Below are positions 34,116 to 46,929 of a DNA stretch of 64,000 nucleotides, piece after piece. The position numbers were made by a program, and so were the translations under genes. The first letter of the stretch is position 1. Every line of letters begins with the position of its first letter. This DNA comes from Diospyros lotus (Eukaryota > Streptophyta > Magnoliopsida > Ericales > Ebenaceae). A model generated the notes under the pieces. It made no database searches. It was not told the DNA's origin and worked only from the letters and a program-made list of their open reading frames with translations. The stretch covers positions 23,196,866-23,260,865 of the forward strand of contig NC_068351.1 in NCBI RefSeq assembly GCF_014633365.1. The letters run 5' to 3'.

Positions 34116-37100
34116 TGTAATACCCTATGCTGGCATGAGATTGCCACGTAATTTGGATGGGTTTAAAATACCAAAAAATTGGCTTGATAGTAAAATAACT
34201 CATCGAATCAACGACAAGGAATGCCTTGGAACTTAGATATATAAGGAAAAGGGTACAACATTGATGAGCATCTTGAGGTGAGATTTATGATGCCAAAAGA
34301 AATCAAATCTGGGACAATTTTCGGTATAGTTAAGTTATAGCTTGAAAGATCGAATGATGGTAGAGGGCTTTTGGGAAATCCGTGGAACCCTGTAGAGGCT
34401 CTAATTTTGTGATTAGAACAATCCTTAAGTGGTTTAGGGATGAAACAAAAGGGTTTACGATTGAAACATATAATTAGGACCTAAGCGTAATTTTAAATTC
34501 TAGGGTCAGAAGTGATATTTTTCAAACTCATTGGGACAAACGAAGAGAATAGAAATTAGGGGTTCAAATGGTAAGATATCAAAGCTTGGAGACCTCAAAT
34601 AAGTGTCAAATTGGAATTTGTAATTAACAGGGGGTCAAACTGCAAATTTTATAAAAAAATGGCCATGGCTACCGCCAACCAAGCCACTGGCATCGCTGGC
34701 TAGCGTCCGGATGCCATCGGTAGGGGTCCTCTCAAGACCCAGCAAGGCCTTTAGGGAATGGAGAGTAGAATAGGGCAGGGTATGGGCTAAGGATGGCCAT
34801 GATTTGACATCGATAAGAGAAGGTATGGCCGAGACTTGCCAAAAAAATGGGAAATGGGAAATGGGTGTTTGAGGTACATTTCAATGATTTGAGGCTATCT
34901 AAGGTCATATAAAGCATTAAAAACTAGAATTTAACTAAACATGGCTCGTTTTTGAACAAAAATCAGGTATAAATAGGGGGTTAGGGATGGCTGAAAGTTT
35001 AACAAGTTTAAACTTCAAATTGCTCGTGTTAGAAAGTGAATTGAGGGTTCTTGATAGAGGGATTTTGTTCCTTGGGTAGAAAGGATCAATTCTGAAAAAT
35101 TTGGAGTGATTTCGTGTTGGTTTAAGTGAGTTTCAAAATGTCACCTAAGGGTGTGCAATCAGTTATAACCTAACCGAATCGTCCAAAAATTACTAACCGA
35201 ACCAAACCAAACCGACCAGCATATAATAATCGAACTGAACCTAACCGAATAGACCAACCCCACTAACCGAACTAACCAAAACCAAAAACTAAATCATGGT
35301 AATTGTCTCGAACCAAAAACCAAACTAACCTAGAATACCGAAGAGACTGAACATTTGTTGCCGGTGATTCCAATGATCGGAACCGATCATTGGATTCCCC
35401 CAACCACAATGATTCATATATCCAAAAATAAGTTTGATCAGATGGTTAATTTTTTGTAGATCGAAAATCTATAGTTAAAAAACTCTAACACGTTTTTGGA
35501 AAAATAGAAGTTGCCAAAACCTTACCGAAGGGCAAGCACAGTGGTGTAAATTGAAGGAGAGAGAGATGCACTTGTAGGCATTGAAGTCGGCGTTGTTGTG
35601 TCGGAGGTCCAAGTCGGCGTCGACGTTAAAGCGGAAGTGCCGAAGGTGGTTGTTTCGACAGAAACAATAGTCTGCATTGGAGAAGATGGGGGCCGAGCAA
35701 ACGGAAAGACCAAGGATTGGTTCGGTCCTTCTGCATTTTGGGTCTTCTCATTCTTTTCTCTAATCTACCGTCTATGAAGCCTCGAAGTCGAAGAGCCTTC
35801 ATTTTCGTCTTTGCCATCGGCGACGATGAGGGATGGTGGGGGGAGATCTGGGATGAAAATGAAATGTCGAGAGAGATAGAAAGAGAGATAGGGACAAAGA
35901 GGGAAGGAGAGAAGGATGAAGCGATGGTGGAGAGAGATCTAGGGACTTGGGGTGACGTGCCTGCATGAGGGAGGAGGGTTCAAGGTTTGGTTGAGGCGGG
36001 GGGGTTTATTACCTTCCACGGTTCGGTTCGATTTTCGGTTATTTTTACCAAAATAACCGAACTGAACTGACTAACCAATTTTTTGCTAAATGAGTAATTG
36101 AAATCAAATCGATCATTATGACTAATTGAATCAAATCGATCGAACTGGTTGGTTCGGTTCGGTTAAATCGGTTTACCCAATTTTTTGCACACCCCTAGCT
36201 GGAAAGGGCCAAGGTTGTCGAAGTCGGATTGTTATTTGGCCGATCAAGGGTCTTTCGATTGGTTTTTCGAGCATCCAAGGGGTGTGCTAGGACCGATTCA
36301 ACGAGAGTTTGGTGGGAGTGTCTTTGGATTAGCCATTTGAGGTTGTCGCCGGTCACCGTTGCTGGAGAAGACAACCCAAGAAAGTAAAAAAAAAAAAAAA
36401 AAAGAAGAAGAAGAAAAGAAAAAAATAGAAAAAAAATTAGAAAAAAATTCAAAAAATTCTTGAAAAAAATGGAAAATTATTTTGTTGATTTTTGTGGAGG
36501 CAAATTCTGGAAAATATTTGATGAATTATTTATTTTGTAATTTTTAAGGAAAAAAACGACTAATGGAAAATAGAGAAAAAATAGGATAAAAATCTGAAAA
36601 AAAATTCAAAAAAATAGAAATATTATTTTATGAATTATTGTGGGAAAAAAATTGTGAAAAACATTGAGGAGATATTATTTTGAAAAAAAAAATGAGGTTT
36701 ATGGAAAATAGGAGAAAATAGAGAAAAATTATGGAAAAATCAGAAATATTGATTTTCTTGTATATTTATTGATCTAGAGGAAATTTGGGTATAGGATTTG
36801 AAGATTTGCATGATTTTTTAGGTCAACACATTCTTCGAGAAATTTCAAAAAGCAAAATTAAGGTGAATGGTTATACTATCAAAACTTTTTTTATTTTCGG
36901 GTGGTTCAACCTTATACTTGATTTTGTTTCATGCAATGGTTGAATGGTTGTTTTCATGTGGATGGTTTATCCAAATTGGTTATTTTCAAGTGCATTGAAA
37001 AACGTGCATTAAAATGTCATTTTATCTAATGCATCATTACATGTGGTTTTGGCTTTGGCACATGTGTGAGACATGGGTAGTTTTCTGGGAAGATTTTGAG

Positions 37101-37821
37101 TAGGAACATAATCTTTGACGTCATTGTGGTGAGTCAGGTTCTTGCATTGATGTTAACCCTCCCGTGTCGAAAGTGGTAAAGATTGTTCTAGAGATGTCAA
37201 AGAGATGCATTGATGTTTCCCCTCTTAAGCTAGAGTTGTGTTGTGCTAATGCATCGGTGTGATTATGTTGCCTTTGGAGAGATTGCTCTTTTCTTGTGGT
37301 ATAGGTTAAGCGCGTATCAGATTTTCTTAGGCTGGGATATGTCGAGATATGTCTATTGTTCATTGTCTTGCATACATTCATGAAAATGTTTTGAACTCTC
37401 ACTTAGATGTTGCAGCATTTAATTTGGACTATGTCCCGGGAATATTCAAACGTTCCAGGTGAAAGCAGCGGCGCTAAGGGAAAAGAGGTCATTGAGATGT
37501 AACCGTCATTTACATTTTGGAATTTAGTAGGTCTTTAACCATATTTTATGATATTCAGATGTTATGTATTATTTTGATGATGTCATGTTAAACATCGATT
37601 TCTATCTTATGAATAAAGGAATTATGATTATGTATCATTGAGGTTTTGATCTTGCTTCCGCTGATGTGATGATAAAACTGGTCTTAACTTATTCCTTTAA
37701 GTTGATAAGCTGAGATGATAGATTGGGATTGTCGGGGTTTAATTTATGTTGAGTGTATGTTGAGAAAAAAAAATCCCCTAAATCAAGAGTTAACGCACGC
37801 TTGGGAAAGCGGGGTGTTACA
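34116..37821 (+). mobile_element. Tekay-like solo LTR (family 1, copy B) with a nested element
   Basis: It starts TGTAATACCCTATG and ends GCGGGGTGTTACA, flanked by a perfect TSD TATAT (34111-34115, 37822-37826). A TATA box (TATAAATAGG) lies at 34968-34977. Its last 800 bp resemble LTR A (385-3017), including 'gaactctcacttagatg'. An inverted-repeat element occupies 35146-36197; without it the LTR is about 2.65 kb. The AT-rich TSD lies in a TA repeat, so the TSD match alone is weak evidence, but the LTR ends are clear. Confidence 0.8.
35146..36197. mobile_element. TIR element with AACCGAAC subterminal repeats
   Basis: The ends TAAGGGTGTGCAA (left) and TTGCACACCCCTA (right) are inverted with one mismatch. 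Inside both ends lie inverted arrays of AACCGAAC (left) and GGTTCGGTT (right). The centre (35520-36000) is more GC-rich and has short open frames on both strands with no recognised domain. The ends resemble hAT-type termini, but the expected 8-bp TSD was not found. Confidence 0.6.
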
Positions 37822-38939
37822 TATATAATCACACAAAACCATTCACACCATGCCACCAAACCGTGGACCACTGTTTACCCTTGCACTGGTAATAAGCCAT
37901 GCAAGCATTACAAACCATAAGCATGAATTAAATAATAGAAACATAATAAATGTGAACATTTGCATCAACTACATAACCTCTTACCATACTTTACCATACC
38001 ATATAACAACCAATTCATCCTAACATCACAAGGACCAATGCCTTTCCATCACATACATATATCAAATGTTATCATATCACATCATAGAGCCAAAACTCCC
38101 CATGCACTTGATCACACTGGCAAGCATCATCCACACGCATTAGATTTCACTAGGTAAGCCCCATCCACATGCACTAGATTTCACTAGGCAAGCATCATGA
38201 ACCATACCTCACATGCACCAACCATCTCAGACAAGTATCACATGCACTAGATCACGTTAGGTAAGCCTCATGAATCGCACCTCACACACATCAACCATCT
38301 CAAGCAAGTATCACATGCACTAGATCATATTAGGCAAGCATCATGAGTATACTCCATGCATCATTCCAAACATTATTCCACACAATTACATGCTAGCGTA
38401 TCACCAAACACATACTCATAGTTCATTTCCAACACATTTAATCCAATCATATCATATCACAATTTATGCGCATGACCACATGCCCCCACACAATTATTAC
38501 ATATATGGCCCATACATTACGAAATTCTATACACATTACAATGCCACAATTGAATAATTTGATAATTAAAATGATTGAGATTACATAAATAACTTCACCC
38601 ACAAACATAAATAATATACCCTTATGCCCATATTTACATTCTTATCCTTCAAGGATGATCAATCGATATTAGAATTGTTGAATGGGAGAGTTAACCAATT
38701 GTAAGGATGATTGGAATCTAATAGATAAACAAAATGAAGAGAATCAACAACAACTAGGGAGAATCAATTGACAATTCACTCCCCATTTGTCAACAGATTG
38801 AGCTCAAATACACAGCATCGGTAGATTACACCCCATTTGTTGACCGACAGAACCATTCACATTGAATCAGTTGACAGATCAAGGGAGATGTTTACCGACA
38901 GAATACCTACCCCTCAACTCTCTATAGGTAAGAAGAAAC

Positions 38940-40797
38940 TGAAAGTTAAGCAAGATCGCTACGGGGCAAGAAGCATAGTTCAAAAATTTGAACCTTACCC
39001 CGATCCCGGCGATTGGATCAACGTCGAAATCAAACAATCACATACATAATAAAGTAAATCTAACCTTTAGATTTTTAAGTCGTTTGCGGATTCAAGCCGT
39101 CCAAGTGTCCGGCCTCTAACTTGTGATACGCGGCACGCGTCCGTTGGCGAGGAGAGCGGAATGGGAGTGCTAGCTCATTCTCCTAACAAGGCTTATGAAT
39201 GGACGGGAAAAGAATCGATTTTCAACTCTTGAAAACCAACAAAAATAATAGGCTTAATTTGGGCATCTCATAAAGGACTATTTATATAGAAGCAACCTCT
39301 TAAGGTTTCCCAAACCCTAATGGACATGGATTGGGCCAAATCCATTAATCCTAGTCCAACTAGAAATTAAAGTGGCCCAAATCCATTTATAAAATATTTG
39401 GCCCAAATCTAATTCAAGCCCAAATATTTAATATTTGGCCTAAATCTAATTTAGCCCAAATATAATATTTATTATTTAATATTTGACCCAAATCTAATTT
39501 AGCCCAAATATTTAATTTAATTTAATATTTGGCCCAAATACTTTATTTAACCCAAGTATTAAATTAAGCCCAAATTATTAAATTAGAAACTTCTTTCTAA
39601 TTTAATTATTAAATTAGAAACTTCTTTCTAATTTAATCAATTGTTATTTTAGGAAACTCTTTCCTTTATAACGACCTCTCGTCATATCGACGTCATTATG
39701 TCTGTTTGTTCTTTTCTCGTGAGAACCTACGATGGCACAACTTCTTGCCGAAGTGTCCCACTTAACCATACATCTGCTTTCCTGGTTTAATCCAGGGATC
39801 GTACCTATTGCGTATGACTCATTAGGCTCCCGAATATGTTGGAAATGTGTCGGTACGAACACATAAGACAAGATTAGCCTCTAGCAAGGCATCATGCCTA
39901 CCCAATTATTCAGAAGTATTCATAATCCGCAAATAACCTTTCACGAGCATGGTTACCGTGTAATTCGATCCTCTCGTCAATGTACCTATTTGATCTCAAG
40001 TTGGCAATGTGTTACTTGATTATGATCACATAATTCTTTCTTCGGTTATTCGGATATCTTCACTTAATAGAAAGTGAATCAATAACTCCTTATTGATCTC
40101 TTTTTCACCATGGCCATGGATTTAAAGTGAATATCCACCGAAGGCGCCTTAGATACATCATCCTCTATCAAGGGATAGACGAGTCCCATCTTGTTTACGC
40201 ACCCATCTCCATAAGCCTCACTATATGCCCAACGATCGCCCACGTGCAGCCTTTATTTAGGCCCATCGAAACGATGTCAAAGCATATCGGTCTTCTTATG
40301 AGATGACCGTGACAACCTCAGGTCCAAGGATTAGTTACACCCATCTCGTATGAGAATTCCATCAACATATAACCAAAATGGATTCTCATGGCGAGTCATG
40401 TCCAATGACACGTTCTCCAACATTGGTCACCTATGTACTTGTCTAGGCATCCCCATGGCCTATGGGTGTGAGACCCCCATTGCTATCACATAGCAAAAAC
40501 ATAGCACATACAAGTCTTACCGCAATTGTTAATGTCCATTCTTGACATTGCTACGACTTGGGACATTTAATGATGTCGAGAAACTGTGATGCATCATCTC
40601 ACATCTTTATAGATTAATCACAGTATACATCATATGGACTTCTATCTAGTTTCATCCGATCATTACATTAATAACAAGAAACTAATAGAATGACTTCTTG
40701 TAGAATTAAATAACTCTTTATTCAATATGAAATATGATTACAAATGTCAGTGTACAATTTGCCCAATTTGATTGGGTCTATAACACCTACACTAACA
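38940..40797 (-). mobile_element. Solo LTR, family 2, copy 2
   Basis: An 1858-bp copy of the family-2 LTR. The flanks GAAAC (38935-38939) and GAAAT (40798-40802) are a 4-of-5 TSD. The minus-strand TATA-like box lies near 39275-39290. It differs from the other copies mainly in the number of AATATTTGGCCCAAAT units. No internal region is attached. Confidence 0.82.
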
Positions 40798-41809
40798 GAA
40801 ATGATAGACAGATATCATAAAAAATGATACGTATGAAGCTCAAATACAAGCAAAACACATTAAATTCTTGCATGCAACTTCACCCTAACAATAAATGCGT
40901 CATTCCGTTGGGAAAGATAGGGTGAATCAAAGCCCTATTGAGACCTCATACGCAATTTACTAGAAGTTTGAGAAAAACTACACGAATTACAAACAACCGA
41001 AAATGAAACCCCTCTTCCAAAACACACTTTGGGTTTTAAGAATTTAACCACCAAAAATAGAGGATCCAAAGACTCTTAAAATGAAGAAAGAGATTAGATT
41101 TTACTCCTGAAATGGAAGAGGAAAGGAAAACTCACAACAACTTACAAAATTTTGGAAGAAAGAAATGAGAACTTGCCATGTACAAGAAAGAATAGGAACT
41201 TGCCTTTAAGATTTTTGATAGTCGGATCGAAAAGAAGAAGCAACTCGTTGGAACTTGCAACTTCCACCTTCTTGAGCTTCAAAAATCAAAAAGATGGAGA
41301 ACGGAAAAGGGGAGAATGAGAGAGAGTAAGGAGGAGAAGAAGAAGAAGAAAGAAAAGAAATGGCTTGCACACAAAGCCTCTTTTTCCTCTTTTTATATTT
41401 TCATTTTCCCTTTTCTTTTATTTTCCCCTTTTTATATCTCTTCCCTTTCTCCCATTTTACCCCTTACACACACACACACATCCCCTTTAACCATTCATTT
41501 AATTAATACATAAAACATATATATATATATATATCCACACATCGACAACCTTTTCTCTTATTCTTTCAATTTCAACCCACAAATTTTGATTTTTCCAATC
41601 CCAATATTGGATTGAGTTTTCAAGATCTCTTTGCATTTTGACTTTTTCACTTCACACAATATATTCCCTTTTACTTTTCAACACACCACAAACTTATTTA
41701 TTTCAACTTTTCACACTTATTATTCTATTCATTTCCATTGACTTTTTGACCATCACGTGGTTCTTGCTTTAACTATTCATCACACAACAATTTAACTTTC
41801 TTACCCATT

Positions 41810-41844
<35 letters not shown>

Positions 41845-42224
41845 TTCAATGATTCCTCTACATCCACATATATTCATTTTTTCTTTACTTTTCCACACTC
41901 ATTCAGTATTCTCAGCATTTAAATCAAATAATGCAAAAATATAAAACACATAAAAATAGCAACCAAAATAACTCAAACCCAATAACAAGTCATTGCAATA
42001 TTCATATAAACATAATCACAATAAAAAACTTTGAATATTTTAGTAACCTTCGTTGAAGAATTTGCTTGGATTTAAAACTTTCAATTTATCCTTGTGTCTG
42101 GAATTTTTTTGAATAGTAATTGATAGAATTTGGTAATTGTTGTTTAACATTCCTTGTTTTAGGAATTGTTTTTCTAGAGGGGAACAACCAACAAGCTTAA
42201 GGTACATACATGAAAGTGGTTACG

Positions 42225-43922
42225 TGTAACATCCCTGACTTTGGAAATAATTAATTTATGGGTTTTAAGAAGATTTATCGAGTTGTGTGAGTGGTTTTGA
42301 GAAAATAGAGCAATTAGGATAATTAACTATTTTATGTGAGAATATTTATGAAAATAATGAAAGAATAAAATGAATTGATTAGATGGATTTTTGAAAAATT
42401 TTGGGGCATAAGTGAAATAAGGAGAAATGAGGTGTTGGGCATGTGCATTAATTTTAGAAAGATATGGGGGTTAAAGTGAAAATTCTGAAAATGGGCTGAG
42501 AGTTTATTTAAATTTAGTGAGGGCAATATATAATTGAGGAAGGAGGTAGCACGGGTGGTCGCGCGTGAGGATAGCCACCTGGCTGGCGTGGGATCCAAGC
42601 GCCAAACTATGCCGTTCCAGGGCTCTAAGTAGCACCCATAGGCGCCAGCCGTGCGCCTTTCAGGTGCCTCCAGGATGCGCCACTTGGTGCGGCTGTGTCT
42701 CTCTCTCGCCCAACCACTATTTTCCCCTATTTTCTTATGCTGTCACGTGGCAGCCTCTGGAAGGGGTGTTCTTTTGACACCTAGACCCTGCATCTCCTTC
42801 ACTTGAGCTTCTGATGCCTATAAATAGCAATGTTTCACCGCTATTAAATGCTGTAAAATTTGTACATACAGAAACTCAGTCCTTGCGTATACGCAAGGTA
42901 TAAAAATATTTTTAAATTTATTTAATAGTGCTAATTAAAAATTAATCACATGTTTAGCTATATTATTTTGCAATGTAACGGCAGTAATTAAAACTAATTG
43001 TGCGTTTGATTAAATTATTTTATTTTATAATTATATAGGAAATTGGGGTGTAAAACCGACTCAAAGTAGGTGATTAACGCGCGGTAAGGGTTTAATATAC
43101 TTTGTGTGTAAATGTATTTTGGCATGGCTTGTATTAGACTGTGGGAGAAGTGTCTAGGCATGGGGCTGTAGATTTGGGCTGTGTGAGTCTCGAGATGGGG
43201 TCCTAAATGAAATCAGTGAGGCCACCAAAATTCGGATCAGGGTGAGGTGGACAGGTCTGCATGCATGATACACTTCACATTATTCTATGATTGTCATGTA
43301 TTTTAATTTACTACAACTCATATTACCCTTACTGAGTCTTCGGACTCACCCCTATATTTTTCCCACTAACCCAGTAGATGGCTCGGGGTTCGAGAAGGGA
43401 AAGGCGATATTGATAGATGAGCCACCAATTGCCAGTGATCGTTGATAGTGAGGGTTTGGATTAACTCCTATGTTAATCATGTAATATATTTACTGTGTAT
43501 TAATCATGAGTCACGGTTGTGGTTTAACCAGAAGCAAACTGGAATCAAGTTAAGGTTCTCTTTATGAGTAAACCCAGTAGGTGTAGGGAACTTGTACCAG
43601 TCGGCTATGGCCGGAATCTGAGATATGTTTAAATATGTTTTGTGGTTGGGATAATTTATTGTGCAAGTTGGTATTTGTTTATTTGGAATTGGATTTATAC
43701 TCCAAGGGCCTAATCAAGTACGGGAGTCGGGTGAGTTTTCGTTGCCTACGCATTTTACTCTTGAGTTCTCGACCAGTCGAAGACGGCGAAGCCTGGACCC
43801 CACCCAGGATGTCCATATTCTTTTAATGCTTTATATTGGCAGGGGCATAACCGTTATTCGTAGCAGGGCGGGGTTGTAATGTGGGTTATGGTGGCACCTG
43901 GTAGTGGGGTTAGGGCATCATA
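42225..43922 (+). mobile_element. Tekay-like solo LTR (family 1, copy D)
   Basis: It starts TGTAACATCCCTGAC, ends GGGCATCATA (CA decayed to TA) and is flanked by a perfect TSD TTACG (42220-42224, 43923-43927). A TATA box (TATAAATAGC) lies at 42819-42828. No coding region is attached. It is followed 56 bp later by another solo LTR. Confidence 0.75.
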
Positions 43923-43978
43923 TTACGTTTGTAATACAAGTCTATGTAGAAAACTGATAGCAACTTCCAATTCCATTG

Positions 43979-46260
43979 TGTAATACCCAAGATTTTTAGA
44001 TTCAAATGTTTGAGGAAAAATGATATTTCAAAGGATTATGGAAGTCTTGAGATAAAAGTTCAGTTTCATAACTAGGGGCAAAATCATAATTATTGAGTCC
44101 AGGCAAAAGTGTAATTTCTGAAAAACTCAAGGCACAAGTATAATTTATAAAAACTTTGGGGTATTAGTGTAATAAATCCTTTCTCTAGGGGCATAAAAGA
44201 AATTTTAGGATAGCTTGGAGCCCAAGTTGCAAGGGGTCTAATTGCAATTATCGAAAAGTTCAGGGCAAGAGTGCAATATTAGAAAGTAAAATGGGTAAAT
44301 GCGGGATTTAAAGATTTCGAATGTATGGTTATGGATTTCAAATCTTATTAAATCTAGTTTTGGATTTCAAATGAATTTCAAATTTAGTTTTGGACTTCAA
44401 ATTTTATTAAATCTAGCTTTAGATTCCAAATTACATTTCAATATAATTTTGGATTTCAAAGTTCATTCTAATATGCCTTTGAAAGGTTTGAATTTCAAAT
44501 CACATTTAAATCTATCTTGTGGACTCGAAATAACATTCCAATTTAATTTTGGATTCAAAATCCTATTCAAATATGGTTTTGGACATGTGGCAAGATAAGG
44601 ATTGGGGCAAGTGACACCATCTCATTTGATGCAAATGAATAGTAATAATTGTGCACAAAGATCAATGCGACATGTGGCACAATATGATTAGCCCAAAGGA
44701 AAGGTCATGATTAGGCATGAGTTGGAATAATATTTGGAAACTTTTGATTGGTTGCACATGGAAAGTCACGATGAGGGTGTTTAGGTGTTATAAAACTGTT
44801 GGCCATTAGAAAAGTAATGATGAAACCTCATTAATAATAACCCCAATGTGGAAGAAAACTATTGGCTCATTTGAAAGTCATGATAAAACATCATTAATGA
44901 CCTCGAGGTGGCAAAGCATGATTGGCCACAACTTGGAAGGTGATTATGAGACACGAAGTTCAAGGCATAGGTGGCAAGAAACTATTAGCCATGCACAAAT
45001 CTCAAGGCACAAGTGGCATGTCATAGTGAGATTAGAATCTCAAGGCAACACATGGCGGAAGATAATTTTTTGGAGATATCTATAAATAAGGCTTTTGGGA
45101 ATGGTTTTGAGGCATTCATTTGAGAAGGAAAGGTGAAGATTTCTAGGAGAGATATTCTAAAGAAAAATAGGGGGAAGATTCTATAATAAGAAGGAGAGAA
45201 ATCGGTGAAGAAACAAGGGAGAAACAAAATTTACCAAAATGTTTGGAGTTCATACCAAAACTGCCAAAAAATAATGAGGTAAGTCTGATTTAAGCTTATA
45301 TTCCTGTAGAGGGGAAAGAAAAGAAGCCATTCTTTTCACTTGAAATTTTCAAAAATATTGTTTAATTAAGTTAAACAATCCTATGTAAAAATATTTAAAG
45401 TCTGGTTTATGAAAATACGTGTTTTCTACAGAAAATCCATTCTTGTAGACTGTGAAAAGTACACCCGAAAGGTAAACAACCAAGGTGAGTGGTTCCTGCA
45501 TCCTTCTTGCTCCATGTTGATCAATTGTTGGTTCATTTAGTGCGATTTGTGTGGCTTACTTTCTTGCATAACATATGTTTCTTTGAAAATCATTGTACTT
45601 TCATTTGTTCATGCACCATAACATTAGTGGTTGTGGCAAGCTTGTGGACTATCATGTATGATCAAGATATCTGGGATTGAGATCAGATGCCTGTGCAATG
45701 GGGCTAAGGTGTTTGGACATGATAAAGCAGGGATGATTGCAACATTCTGGCTAGGGCTTCCATAGAAGGGAAGGATCTCATGACATTTAACATACTTGCA
45801 TATGAAAGCATGTACTCTTCTTTTATGAACCATCTCACTTAGATATAATTATCTAACTTGGATGTTTCATACCCCTGGAACATTCAATGTTCCAGGTATG
45901 TTAAACGTGCCAGGTATCCCAAAATCAAGTCGTCGAAAGGGTAGAGAGGAGGCTGAAGCTTGCTTTCTTTACTTTTTGATATTGAATCTGGAACCTTGTA
46001 CTCTTTTAATTTAAGCATTGTATTTCAATATTGAGTGGCCATGTACTAGTGTATGATGTGGGATTATCTTTGTTTATCAAAGTTTTTGGAGGGTTGCGTG
46101 TCCTTGTTGTACTTGTACTAAATATATAGTGGGGAAATCCTAGCTTCTTACCATTTTCAGGTTCTATCATTTACTTCCGTTGTTCAAGGTTTCCCTAATG
46201 CCCTGTGAGAATTTAGTATAAATTTTGTATCGTTGTTGTATTAAAAAGCGGGGCATTACA
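43979..46260 (+). mobile_element. Tekay-like solo LTR (family 1, copy C)
   Basis: It starts TGTAATACCCAAG and ends GGGGCATTACA, flanked by a perfect TSD CATTG (43974-43978, 46261-46265). A TATA box (TATAAATAAG) lies at 45081-45090. Its first 300 bp align with sequence starting at 659 in LTR A. It carries a 30-bp-period minisatellite at 44334-44583. The frames inside are not genes. Confidence 0.85.
44334..44583. repeat. Minisatellite of about 30 bp inside LTR C
   Basis: About eight degenerate units of 29-31 bp each begin GGATTTCAAAT and end in a TAGTTTT-like half. Confidence 0.75.
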
Positions 46261-46265
46261 CATTG

Positions 46266-46929
46266 AACATATATACATATGTATATTGTCATTTTAGGTT
46301 TAGATATATATATTATATTAATATATTATACATATAAGAAAATAGGAAGCTTGACTAGGGGTCAATATAAGATATATATATTACATATATAGTTCCGCCG
46401 CTGCTTGAGATATATAATATATATCTTGGGGCGGAACTATACAAATGGGTCACCACACCACTCACCAGTCTTGTGGCAACCAAAATAAGATTAAAAGAAA
46501 GCATTGGTTTGGTGGCACGTAGAAGACGAAAAGCTTATCGTTACATCTCCACTCACAATTATGGCTGCTGGAATGAATCCCCCGAGAAAGCTGGTTTGTT
46601 CATATTCAAATACACATACTTAGATTCATCCACATGTATATATGTGCGTACAAAGTGGGTTTGTCTCGTGTATTCCTAAATTATTGATTTTTTTCTTTTC
46701 TTATCCAAACAGTATCTATCTTCTCTCCTTATTTTTTTCTTTTGTTTTTTGGGTTCTCTCTCCCATCTTAATTGACATTACTTCATTGCCCCCTATCTTT
46801 TTTATTTCAGAGGGACAAACGTTAATGAACATAATAATTTATATACAAAATGAAGGGCAATGACAAACAATTTTAGAAATTGAGGGGGGCAATTGCCCAC
46901 CCTCATGAAGCCACAGTTTCGCCTCTATG
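46266..46929. other. AT-rich stretch with hairpin and decayed DNA-transposon end
   Basis: It holds TA-rich repeats (46270-46335), a strong hairpin (46388-46441) and, near 46880-46925, GGGGGGCAATTGCCC followed by GCCACAGTTTCGCC. The latter resembles the ends of plant elements with a 'GTGGCGGAG' terminus, also seen at 24223. No gene was found. Confidence 0.5.
46388..46441. repeat. 54-bp hairpin with 12-bp perfect arms
   Basis: TATAGTTCCGCC (46388-46399) pairs perfectly with GGCGGAACTATA (46430-46441). The interior AGATATATAATATATATCT is itself palindromic, so nearly the whole segment can fold. Confidence 0.85.

Larger units (their letters stand above)
33571..42224 (-). mobile_element. Reverse-oriented LTR-like block hosting nested elements (right border uncertain)
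   Basis: The left end TGGTAACATCCACC resembles the reverse complement of a family-1 LTR end. The sequence resumes after the nested LTR (34116-37821) with matching character, and again after the family-2 LTR (38940-40797). Possible minus-strand TATA boxes lie near 41385 and 41430. Without the nested elements it is about 3.1 kb. No TSD was found, and the right border is given only as the start of the next LTR. It contains CT, CA and TA microsatellites at 41466-41480, 41517-41534 and 41814-41841. Confidence 0.4.

Noticed and set aside
35626..35968. Opposing short frames as host genes
   Set aside because: They are confined to the core of a TIR element nested in an LTR and have no recognised domain.
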